Shown one piece after another: positions 9,283 to 17,134 of a stretch of 64,000 nucleotides of DNA; position 1 is the stretch's first letter, and the number at the start of each line of letters is the position of its first letter. A model generated the notes under the pieces. It did no database searches, was not told the origin of the DNA, and was given only the letters and a program-made list of their open reading frames with translations. Origin of the DNA: Rhizobium sp. TH135 (GTDB lineage: Bacteria > Pseudomonadota > Alphaproteobacteria > Rhizobiales > Rhizobiaceae); assembly GCF_002855515.1 (NCBI RefSeq), contig NZ_PKRP01000001.1:186001-250000 (forward strand), read 5' to 3'. The translations under genes and the position numbers were made by a program.

Positions 9283-12200
9283 TCAGCCCTCGCCGATCGC
9301 GATCAGGCTGGCATTGCCGCCGGCAGCGGCCGTATTCACCGAGATCACCTGCTCGACTGCAAACCGGCTGAGGTAAGCCGGACCACCGGCCTTGAAGCCG
9401 GTGCCGGACATGCCCGAACCACCGAATGGCTGGGTACCGACGACAGCGCCGATCATGTTGCGGTTGACGTAGATATTGCCGGTGTCGAGCGCTTCCGTCA
9501 CGGTGCGGATCGTCGCCTCGATGCGGCTATGCACACCGAGCGTCAGGCCATAGCCTGTAGCGTCGATCGAGGCGATGACCTGGTCGAGAGCCTTGGCCTT
9601 CCAGCGCACGACATGCAGAACGGGGCCGAAGATCTCCTTGGTCAGCGCCTCGGGGCGGTCGAGCTCGACGATATGCGGGGCGAAGAAATTGCCGGTCGCG
9701 GGCACCTTTCCGGCATAGCGCACCTTCTGGCTCCGCTTCATCTCGGCGATATGAGCCTCCAGCATCGCCTTCTGCTTCTCGTCGATGACAGGGCCGATAT
9801 CAGTGGTGATCTCGAGCGGATTGCCGAGATTCAGTTCGCGGGCAGCGCCCTCGATCATCTCCAGCATGCCATCGGCAATATCTTCCTGCAGATAAAGGAT
9901 GCGAAGCGCCGAGCAGCGCTGGCCGGCCGATCGGAAGGCGGAAAGCACGACATCGTCGGCCACCTGTTCGGCAAGCGCCGTCGCATCGACGATCATGGCG
10001 TTGAGACCACCGGTTTCGGCAATCAACGGCACGATCGGGCCGTCCTTGGCAGCGAGCGTCCGGTTGATCGCCTGGGCGGTTGCCGTCGATCCGGTAAAGG
10101 CAATGCCGGCGAGCTTCGGATGGGCAGCGATGGCAGCCCCGACATCACCGGCACCGGGCAGCAGCATAAGCACATCCTCGGGCACACCGGCCTTGTGGAA
10201 GAGCTTCACAGCCTCAAACGCGATCAGCGGCGTCTGCGGTGCCGGCTTGGCGACAACCGCATTGCCGGCAACGAGGGCGGCAGAGATCTGACCGAGGAAG
10301 ATGGCGAGTGGGAAATTCCATGGTGAGATGCAGGCGAAGACACCACGGCCGCGCCAGGACAGACGGTTGAGTTCGCCCGTCGGGCCCGGCATCACTTCGG
10401 CGTCGCCGAACTGGCGGCGCGCCTGATCGGCATAATAGCGGCAGAAATCGACCGCCTCGCGGATTTCGGCGACGCCATCATCCAGCGTCTTGCCTGCTTC
10501 GTGTGCTAGCAGCGACAGCAGCCGGTCACGATCGGCCTCCATCAGGTCGGCCATCTTGTCGAGGGTGGCAGCACGCTCCTCGATGGGCAATCGCGACCAG
10601 CCGGCAAAGCCCTTTCGGCCGGCGGCAAAGGCCCGGTCGACATCGGCGGGTGTCGCGTTGCGCACGGTGCCCACCTTGCGGGAGCGGTCGGCGGGCGAGA
10701 GCACCGGCTCGTCGCTCGTCGCGCCGGTCGCGCCGGGTACCAGCGGATGAGCCGCGATCTCGGCCAGCGGCTGGCCGATGCGGGCCATCAGCCGTTCCAG
10801 ATTGTCGCGATGGCCGAATTCGAAGCCGGCGCTGTTCTTGCGGTCGCCGTAGAGCCCCAAGGGCATCGGGATCTGGCTGTGGCGGGCGCTGTGACCGTTG
10901 CCGAGGCCGAGCTTTTCCGTCGGGCGTTCGAGCAGCGCCGAAACCGGAATATTCTTGTCGCCGGCAACGGCGACGAAGGACGAGTTCGCGCCATTCTCAA
11001 GCAGACGACGGACGAGATAGGCGAGCAGATCGCGGTAGCCGCCGACAGGCGCGTAGATGCGGCAGGCAATGCGATCATTGCCGGAGAGAAGCGTGTCGTA
11101 GAGCGCCTCACCCATGCCATGCAGGCGCTGGAATTCGAAGCCGGTGCGGTCAGTGCCGGCCAGTTCGATGATGGTCGAGACGGTGAGCGCATTGTGGGTC
11201 GCAAATTGCGGGAAGATGCGCGCCCGCTTTTCCATCAGCTTGGCAGCGCAATGCAGATAGGAAAGATCGGTCGCAGGCTTGCGGGTCCAGACCGGGTAGT
11301 CGTCGAGACCACGCTCCTGGGCGCGCTTCACTTCTGTATCCCAATAGGCGCCCTTGACCAGACGCACCATCATCCGTCGACCATATTGCTGGCAGAGGGT
11401 GTCGATGTAGTCGATCACCTGCGGCGCGCGCTTCTGATAGGCCTGGATGGCAAGACCGAAGCCGTCCCAGCCTGATAGCGAGGGATCGGCAAAGACGGCA
11501 GCGATCACGTCGAGCGAAAGTTCAAGACGATCGGCCTCTTCGGCGTCGACGGTGAAGTCGAGCTGATGCGCCTTGGCCATCTGCGCGAGCTTCAGGAGAT
11601 CCGGCACCAGCTCGCGCATGACACGATCGCGATGGGTTGCGAGATAACGCGGATGCAGCGCCGAGAGCTTGACCGAGATGCCCATGCGGTTTGGCAGCTG
11701 CTGGCTCTTGCCATGCTTGGCCATATGCGCGCCGATCGCCTCGATGGCGCTGGCATAGGACTGGAAGTAGCGCTTGGCGTCTTCAGCCGTGCGGGCGCCT
11801 TCGCCCAGCATGTCGAAGGAGTGGCGATAGCCGCGTTCTTCGCTCTTTGCCGCACGCGACAGGGCGTCCTTGATGGTTTCGCCGAGCACGAAGTGGTGGC
11901 CAAGGAAGCGCATTGCCTGCTTGGTGGCGGAGCGCACGGTGGGCAGGCCCAGGCGCTTCACGAGACCACGCATGACGCCCTCAGGCGTTTCGCCAGGACG
12001 AATGACGCGGGCCGACAGACCAAGCGCCCAGGCCGAGGCCGAGACGAACCAGCTGTCGCCATGCGCCTCGTGTTCGCTCCAGCCGCCCTCTTTCAGCTTG
12101 TCCTCGATCAGCCGGTCCTGGGTCAGCGCATCAGGCACGCGCAGCAGCGCTTCCGCCAGCACCATAAGCGCCAGACCTTCACGGGTGGAGAGACCATATT

Positions 12201-12402
12201 CGCGCAGAAAATCCTCGACGCCGCCGATCGAGCCGGAATTATTCCTGATGGCATCGATATAGGTCGTGGCGCGACGGTCGATGGCGCCGTTTTGGCTCTC
12301 CGACAGCGTCAGACGTGACGCAAAGTGGCGCATGAACTGGTCGTCGTCGCCGGCATAGGGGGCTTCGAAACGCGGAAAATCTGTCGTGGCTGGCTTGATC
12401 AT
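9283..12402 (-). CDS. putA: Bifunctional proline dehydrogenase / L-glutamate-gamma-semialdehyde dehydrogenase PutA
   Basis: A 1039-residue enzyme that oxidises proline to glutamate in two steps at the inner membrane face. The N-terminal half is the FAD-dependent proline dehydrogenase (MVRLVKGAYWDTEVKRAQ near residue 360). The C-terminal half is an NAD-dependent aldehyde dehydrogenase with the general-base Glu in AETGGLN (near 796) and the catalytic Cys in AGQRCSALR (near 830). It lacks the N-terminal ribbon-helix-helix repressor domain of enteric PutA and a long C-terminal extension, so it is a short 'type A' form that cannot regulate itself. The ATG at 12402 is chosen because GGAGGT is 4 bases upstream; a GTG at 12408 overlaps that site. 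Confidence 0.96.
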   Translation of the reverse strand: MIKPATTDFPRFEAPYAGDDDQFMRHFASRLTLSESQNGAIDRRATTYIDAIRNNSGSIGGVEDFLREYGLSTREGLALMVLAEALLRVPDALTQDRLIEDKLKEGGWSEHEAHGDSWFVSASAWALGLSARVIRPGETPEGVMRGLVKRLGLPTVRSATKQAMRFLGHHFVLGETIKDALSRAAKSEERGYRHSFDMLGEGARTAEDAKRYFQSYASAIEAIGAHMAKHGKSQQLPNRMGISVKLSALHPRYLATHRDRVMRELVPDLLKLAQMAKAHQLDFTVDAEEADRLELSLDVIAAVFADPSLSGWDGFGLAIQAYQKRAPQVIDYIDTLCQQYGRRMMVRLVKGAYWDTEVKRAQERGLDDYPVWTRKPATDLSYLHCAAKLMEKRARIFPQFATHNALTVSTIIELAGTDRTGFEFQRLHGMGEALYDTLLSGNDRIACRIYAPVGGYRDLLAYLVRRLLENGANSSFVAVAGDKNIPVSALLERPTEKLGLGNGHSARHSQIPMPLGLYGDRKNSAGFEFGHRDNLERLMARIGQPLAEIAAHPLVPGATGATSDEPVLSPADRSRKVGTVRNATPADVDRAFAAGRKGFAGWSRLPIEERAATLDKMADLMEADRDRLLSLLAHEAGKTLDDGVAEIREAVDFCRYYADQARRQFGDAEVMPGPTGELNRLSWRGRGVFACISPWNFPLAIFLGQISAALVAGNAVVAKPAPQTPLIAFEAVKLFHKAGVPEDVLMLLPGAGDVGAAIAAHPKLAGIAFTGSTATAQAINRTLAAKDGPIVPLIAETGGLNAMIVDATALAEQVADDVVLSAFRSAGQRCSALRILYLQEDIADGMLEMIEGAARELNLGNPLEITTDIGPVIDEKQKAMLEAHIAEMKRSQKVRYAGKVPATGNFFAPHIVELDRPEALTKEIFGPVLHVVRWKAKALDQVIASIDATGYGLTLGVHSRIEATIRTVTEALDTGNIYVNRNMIGAVVGTQPFGGSGMSGTGFKAGGPAYLSRFAVEQVISVNTAAAGGNASLIAIGEG

Positions 12403-12509
12403 TGTCACCTCCGTGGTATCCGCAACATATCTTCGCGTTTACCGATTTTCTCGCTATTCTTCATTCATTTTTCTGGCATATTCACTACAGAACTGGAGTC
12501 TGGTAGAGA

Positions 12510-12974
12510 ATGAGCAAGGAAATCGACCGCCTCGACCGCAAGATCCTGCGCGCCTTGCAGGCGGAGGGCCGGCTGACCAACATCGAGCTTGCAGAACGCG
12601 TGAATCTCTCGGCCACCGCGACCGCCGAGCGGGTTCGTCGGCTGACTCGGGAGGGCTACATCACCGGCTACATGGCCATGCTCTCACCGCAGAAGCTCGG
12701 TCGCAACCTCCTGGTATTCATCGAAGTGAAGCTGGACCGCACGACGGCGGATGTCTTCGACACCTTCGCCGCGGCCGTAAAGCGTTCGGACGATGTGATG
12801 GAATGCCATATGGTGGCGGGCGGCTTCGATTATCTAGTCAAGGCGCGCGTGGCCGGCATGGAAGCCTACCGGCAATTCCTCTCGGAAGTGATTCTGCCCC
12901 TGCCCGGCGTGCGCGAAACCCACACCTATGCCGTGATGGAAGAAGTGAAGGCTGTGTCGGCTTTGCCCGTATGA
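12510..12974 (+). CDS. Lrp/AsnC-family regulator, probably of putA
   Basis: The protein has 154 residues. An N-terminal helix-turn-helix (KILRALQAEGRLTNIELAERV, then the recognition helix SATATAERVRRL) is followed by an AsnC/RAM effector domain (from about residue 65). It is transcribed away from putA across a 107-bp gap, the arrangement of PutR, the proline-responsive activator of putA in Agrobacterium and Rhodobacter. Since the PutA here has no DNA-binding domain, this protein is the natural candidate for its regulator. The proline response is inferred from position. Confidence 0.88.
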   Translation: MSKEIDRLDRKILRALQAEGRLTNIELAERVNLSATATAERVRRLTREGYITGYMAMLSPQKLGRNLLVFIEVKLDRTTADVFDTFAAAVKRSDDVMECHMVAGGFDYLVKARVAGMEAYRQFLSEVILPLPGVRETHTYAVMEEVKAVSALPV

Positions 12975-13129
12975 AGATCACGATAATAGGCAAATGCCAT
13001 TTTGATCGGCAGCGGTCAGACATTAGTCATATTAATAGTGACAACCCCCGAAAAACTGCTAGCTTTTCGACCGCACTGATATATTGGTCATAAACTTCCG
13101 ATTTGTTGTCAACTTTCGAAATTGATAAA

Positions 13130-13846
13130 ATGTTGTCAGAACGACAGACGCTCTTGAGCCAGGACATCGGGGGCTGTCAGAACCGCGCCGATTTGATGGA
13201 TTGCTGGTCACGGGCGACGCGTGAATACGGCCTCGACTATGTGACCTTGGCGGCGGCACCGACCTCGCACGACAGGCTCCTCGGGCCATTGGTGCGGGAA
13301 ACGACCCTGCCGACCGAGTATTGCCGTGAGTTCGACCGGCTGGAATTTCTGCGGCAGTGCCCGACAGTCCCGCACATCAGCAAGTCGATCATGCACAACC
13401 AGTGGACGATCGGCTCCGACGGCCAGACGCCGAGCTTCGATTGCCCACCCGAATTTGCCGCGCTGATGCGCAAGTTCCGGCTGATTTCGGGCATTCTCTT
13501 CTCGATGAATTCCGTCGATGGCAGCCGTTTCGTGGTGCGTTATGACGGCGACCGCGGCATGCTGAACATGGCGGAGATCAACGAACTGTCGATGCTGAGC
13601 ATCCAGGCGTTTGATGTCTTCGATCGCCTGCGCCGCACGGCGACCAACACCAACGTCCTCTCGGCGCGCGAACTGGAAGTGGTCCGCTGGACCGCCCAGG
13701 GCAAGACCTCGCTGGAGATCGGCCAGATCCTGTCGCTCTCAGACCATACGGTCAACGCCTACATGACCAATGCCATCCGCAAGCTGGACTGCGTCAACCG
13801 CACCCAGCTCGTGGCCAAGGCCATCCGGATGAAGATAATCAGCTGA
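13130..13846 (+). CDS. Orphan LuxR-type regulator with autoinducer-binding-like domain
   Basis: A 238-residue protein. The N-terminal two thirds align in layout with the acyl-homoserine-lactone-binding domain; the C-terminus is a LuxR helix-turn-helix (LSARELEVVRWTAQGKTS through TVNAYMTNAIRKL, about residues 172-222). The usual ligand-pocket signature (W-x3-Y ... D-P) is not clear: the corresponding region reads YCREFDRLEFLRQCP. No luxI gene is in the window, so this is a LuxR solo with uncertain ligand. The ATG at 13130 is preferred to the TTG at 13103. The 5' region is AT-rich and could hold its promoter. Confidence 0.8.
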   Translation: MLSERQTLLSQDIGGCQNRADLMDCWSRATREYGLDYVTLAAAPTSHDRLLGPLVRETTLPTEYCREFDRLEFLRQCPTVPHISKSIMHNQWTIGSDGQTPSFDCPPEFAALMRKFRLISGILFSMNSVDGSRFVVRYDGDRGMLNMAEINELSMLSIQAFDVFDRLRRTATNTNVLSARELEVVRWTAQGKTSLEIGQILSLSDHTVNAYMTNAIRKLDCVNRTQLVAKAIRMKIIS

Positions 13847-13859
13847 GGCGGACGACGCC

Positions 13860-14510
13860 TCAGTACATCGTCTGGCGGTAAGCGACCTCGAGATTTTCGT
13901 CCATCCGCGTCATCGCCTCGGGGTCATCAGGCGCACCCGTGGTATCGTCGAGGATCATCTGCATCAAGGACGGCATCTCGCTGCGATCCTGCCTGCTTCC
14001 CGGATCCCAGAGATGCGAGCGCCGGAATGCCTTCGCGCAGTGCAGGAAAACTTCGTCCACCTCGACCACGATGGCGAGTTTCGGAAGCCTCTCCCCGACC
14101 GCCATCTCTTCCAGCAGATCCCGCTGCGTCGTTAGACGCGCCCGCCCATTGACCCGCAATGTCTCGTCATATCCCGGGATCAGAAACAGCAGCCCGACCG
14201 ATGGATTGGCGATGATATTGTCGAGCGTATCGAGCCTGTTGTTGCCCGGTCGGTCAGGAATGGCCAGTGTACTGTCATCGAGAATACGGACAAAGCCCGC
14301 CGCATCACCCCGCGGACTGACATCCGCCCTGCCCTCGTTCCCCTGCGTGCCGATGCACAGAAAGGGCGAACGGCGGATGAAGGCCTGAGCGTTCGGACCC
14401 AGCGTGTGGCGTTGCTTTTGCAACGCTAGGGCATGGGTCGGCTCGTAAAGACTGCGGAGCGAACCCGCGTCCTTGATCAGAAAATCCGGCTGTAGTTCAA
14501 ATGTCGACAT
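13860..14510 (-). CDS. FMN-binding PPOX-fold protein (pyridoxamine-phosphate oxidase-like)
   Basis: A 216-residue protein of the pyridoxamine 5'-phosphate oxidase-like split-barrel superfamily, with the segments SPFLCIGTQGNEGRADVSPRGD and ALPDRPGNNRLDTL-like (IPDRPGNNRLDTLDNI), NPSVGLLFLIPG and LRVNGRARL typical of the 200-residue MSMEG_1061-type subgroup. Such proteins bind FMN or F420; their substrates are mostly unknown, and this is not PdxH. The ATG at 14510 starts MSTFELQPD; an upstream in-frame start at 14561 adds an atypical tail. A perfect 16-bp palindrome lies 81 bp upstream. Confidence 0.8.
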   Translation of the reverse strand: MSTFELQPDFLIKDAGSLRSLYEPTHALALQKQRHTLGPNAQAFIRRSPFLCIGTQGNEGRADVSPRGDAAGFVRILDDSTLAIPDRPGNNRLDTLDNIIANPSVGLLFLIPGYDETLRVNGRARLTTQRDLLEEMAVGERLPKLAIVVEVDEVFLHCAKAFRRSHLWDPGSRQDRSEMPSLMQMILDDTTGAPDDPEAMTRMDENLEVAYRQTMY

Positions 14511-14590
14511 CACGGCGCCTCCCACGCAGCGTTGACACACCTCATCACAGCTGGTCCGCACCGGCGATCGTCAGCCTTGCGAATGCGCAA

Positions 14591-14606
14591 TGAGGTACGT
14601 ACCTCA
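14591..14606. promoter_or_regulatory. Perfect 16-bp palindrome, candidate operator
   Basis: TGAGGTACGTACCTCA is a perfect inverted repeat, upstream of the PPOX-fold gene that begins at 14510 and in otherwise unassigned sequence. Its size and symmetry fit a dimeric repressor site. No regulator gene that would obviously bind it is adjacent; the LuxR protein at 13130-13846 is the nearest, on the far side of the PPOX gene. Confidence 0.4.
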
Positions 14607-14687
14607 GGAGATCTTTAGCGCACTTAGCGAGTGGCAGCAAGCGGATTTGAACGAGATAGTTGAGCGTGAAACAGCAGCGACAACCTT

Positions 14688-14720
14688 CGCTCGCCCGGCA
14701 GCCGGAGCAGCGGGCGAGCG
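14688..14720 (-). terminator. Hairpin at the 3' end of the five-gene operon
   Basis: A perfect 10-bp stem (CGCTCGCCCG at 14688-14697, CGGGCGAGCG at 14711-14720) with a 13-base loop starts 13 bp after the stop of the last operon gene. The minus-strand sequence beyond it has only a weak T-run, so it may terminate inefficiently or protect the mRNA 3' end. Confidence 0.5.
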
Positions 14721-14732
14721 ATCAGGAAGGTA

Positions 14733-15848
14733 TCAGCGATCCAGGATGGACTGTATCTCCACCATGTTGGAGCGCACCCGCAGGATGTAGAAACCCATGG
14801 TCGCGAGATGCGTCGGCATGATCCAGCCGTCCTCGCTGCCGTTCGAGATGATCGCCGGCTGGATGCGGAGCGCGCCCTGCAGCTGGCGTTCCATCTCGGT
14901 CCAGATGGCAGTCAGGTTACGCTCGCGGATGACGCCGCTGAAGTCGGCGCGCGTTGCCTGCAGCAAGGCATACTGGGCGTAGAGCTGGCCATAGGCGAAC
15001 CAGAAACGGTCGTCGGCACGCGTGTCGAACCAGCCGGCATTGAACTCTTCCGAGCGGCGACGCAGGATATCGGAGGTATTGCCGAGATCGCTCGCCATGC
15101 CGTCCAGGAGCTGCAGCAGGTTGTCGGAGCGGGTGTCGAAGATTGCATCACAGCTGGCAAGCGATGTGTTGAAGCGGTTCCAGCTTTCGACCGCCGCCCG
15201 GTAGTAGCTCGGGGTCGGCGTCTTGAAGCCAAAGGGGTCGGTGCCGAAATACCAGGTGCTTTCGTCGAACTGAATGTTGCCACGCGCATCCTGCAGGTCA
15301 TTGTTGATGCCCGATGTGCCGCGCACGCGACCAAGATTGTCGGCGAGCTGGATGCCGGTACGGCGCACCACCTGGTTCACGCCGCGCTGGAAGGACGCCT
15401 TGTTGTCCATGTAGGGCGTGTTGTCCCAATCGATCCCGAAGAGACCCAGCTTGTAGAGCAGCGTCGAGGAGATCCAGACGTTCTGGTTGACGTTCTGGTC
15501 GGTGAGCGCGGCACTGATCATCACCACCGCCGAATCCTGGCAGCGGTTGGCCTCGCCGGGCAGCGCAGTTCCCGCCGGCACCGTGCGTTCCTCGAACTTG
15601 TAGGCCTGGACGAAGGCCGGATCGAAGGCATACCAGACCTGGGTGCGATAGATGAACTGGCCATAGAAGATCACCAGCAGCACGAGCACGGCGAGGATCG
15701 GCCCCTTGATGATCCAGCTGCGGTCGCGATACCAGCCGTGAGCGGCGAGGAACGGCCAGAGGAACCACGCGACCACCATGCCGATGCCGCGCCCGATGGC
15801 GGCAAAGACGCGCTGGAAGAACGCGATGATCGGGTCAAGCATGGTCAT
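14733..15848 (-). CDS. DUF2333-type membrane-anchored protein, last gene of the unknown operon
   Basis: The protein has 371 residues with a hydrophobic N-terminus (WFLWPFLAAHGW, about 27-38, and a clear membrane span GPILAVLVLLVIFYGQFIY, about 49-67). The remaining 300 residues are soluble and rich in Trp/Tyr, probably periplasmic. It contains TALPGEANRCQDSAVVMISA and ends in SNMVEIQSILDR. I recognise it as the DUF2333 family, which has no known function. Its start overlaps the 3' end of the preceding gene by 14 bp, so the two are translationally coupled. It would be the membrane anchor of the system encoded at 14733-21370. Confidence 0.8.
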   Translation of the reverse strand: MTMLDPIIAFFQRVFAAIGRGIGMVVAWFLWPFLAAHGWYRDRSWIIKGPILAVLVLLVIFYGQFIYRTQVWYAFDPAFVQAYKFEERTVPAGTALPGEANRCQDSAVVMISAALTDQNVNQNVWISSTLLYKLGLFGIDWDNTPYMDNKASFQRGVNQVVRRTGIQLADNLGRVRGTSGINNDLQDARGNIQFDESTWYFGTDPFGFKTPTPSYYRAAVESWNRFNTSLASCDAIFDTRSDNLLQLLDGMASDLGNTSDILRRRSEEFNAGWFDTRADDRFWFAYGQLYAQYALLQATRADFSGVIRERNLTAIWTEMERQLQGALRIQPAIISNGSEDGWIMPTHLATMGFYILRVRSNMVEIQSILDR

Positions 15849-17130
15849 CTCCTAGTCCATAGAGGCGTTTGCGGAAGGCTGCCTTGTCCTTCAGATAAGT
15901 GTCGGACAGGCGGGATACAACATAATCGCGATAGGCTTCCGGATACTGGTCATAGGCCCGGTAGAAGCCCTGCTTGTCGAAGACGAAGCGCGAGACGAAA
16001 TCGTCTGCCGTCAGATGCGCGATCAGCCTGTTGGTCAGCCACTGGTCGGGATGGCCGGGCTCGGCGCGCACGAGCCAGAGCCTGAGCTTCGGATCGATAT
16101 CCGCCATCCGGAGATTACCAGTGCGCGCCAGGGTCCTGAGCGCTTCCTGGAGCAGCGGATAGACCCCGCGCTCGTTGATCGCCTTGGCATTGCGATGCAG
16201 GAAGGTCTGCATCCAGACCGCATCGATGCGGGTGAGGTCCGGCACCGGATCGAGCGTGGCCGCCACCGACAGCAGCGCCATTTCCAACCGATGGGCAAAC
16301 AGACCCGAACTCTCGACCCAGCTCGCCCGCGGCAGCTCGAGCCGGTTCGTGCGCGCCAGGAAGTCGCCGACCTGTGCCCCGTCATGGATCGAGATATAGC
16401 TCACCTGCCAGGGCCGCGACCGGCGAAAACCGGGCGCGCTTGGATCGCAGATGACGGTGGTGATCTTCTCGTCGACAAAGACGAAGACACCGCCGAAATG
16501 ATCGGCCCAGAAAGCGTCGTGGCGGAAGACGAGTTTATCCGGCACCAGCGTATTTTGCCGAATGTCGCCGGTCTCTTTCGCCAGCGACACCATGCGCTCC
16601 AGCATCGCGTCGTCACGCCAGGCATCCGGGCTTGTGACCAGCGCATCGCAAAGCTGCCGGAGCTGCCCCGCCTTGCCGAGCAGGTCTTCCGCCGAGAGGA
16701 CCTTAAACTTCACCTCGTTGATCGACAGCAGATCGTCGAGCGTCTTCACCTCGGAGACGCTATCCTCGATCTCGCCATAGAGCGTGTCCTTGAGCGTGAT
16801 CGCATGGATGGCGCGGGCATTGGCGGCGAAGAACTCGTGCATCAGCCCGGCGGTGTTGGAAAAGCTCGTATGCACCACCGGCAGGCTGTCCTGCTCCGGG
16901 GTCAGGATGATGAAGCGACGGTTGACCTTCAGCGGATCAAGATAGTCGGGATCGCCGAGCTCAGCCGCCACCTGCGGCGAGAAACCGGTGATGTCGATGT
17001 TGAATTCGGTGAGCTTGGTCGCCGGCAGACCAAAGGCGACCAGCGCCTTGTTGTAGCGGGCAATCAGATGCGGCTCGCGAATGGGCAGCAGGCGGCCATA
17101 GATGAGTTCGGCTTCGAGGAGGCGGTTCAT
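15835..17130 (-). CDS. Conserved protein of unknown function (probably DUF6638), operon gene 4
   Basis: This 431-residue protein is soluble, with no signal peptide or membrane segment. It begins MNRLLEAELIYGRLLPI and includes FVFVDEKITTVICDPSAPGF and a helical C-terminal half (QTFLHRNAKAIN, RLIAHLTADDFVSRFVF). I recognise no catalytic motif. From memory it corresponds to a Rhizobiales-wide family labelled DUF6638; that name is not certain. It begins 4 bp after the AAA+ gene and overlaps the DUF2333 gene, so the three are one translational unit. Confidence 0.75.
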   Translation of the reverse strand: MNRLLEAELIYGRLLPIREPHLIARYNKALVAFGLPATKLTEFNIDITGFSPQVAAELGDPDYLDPLKVNRRFIILTPEQDSLPVVHTSFSNTAGLMHEFFAANARAIHAITLKDTLYGEIEDSVSEVKTLDDLLSINEVKFKVLSAEDLLGKAGQLRQLCDALVTSPDAWRDDAMLERMVSLAKETGDIRQNTLVPDKLVFRHDAFWADHFGGVFVFVDEKITTVICDPSAPGFRRSRPWQVSYISIHDGAQVGDFLARTNRLELPRASWVESSGLFAHRLEMALLSVAATLDPVPDLTRIDAVWMQTFLHRNAKAINERGVYPLLQEALRTLARTGNLRMADIDPKLRLWLVRAEPGHPDQWLTNRLIAHLTADDFVSRFVFDKQGFYRAYDQYPEAYRDYVVSRLSDTYLKDKAAFRKRLYGLGDDHA

Positions 17131-17134
17131 GGCT

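Noticed and set aside
14590-14790. 66-residue ORF in the 14.6 kb gap
   Set aside because: No ribosome site, and it overlaps the 16-bp palindrome and the operon-end hairpin; no resemblance to a protein family.
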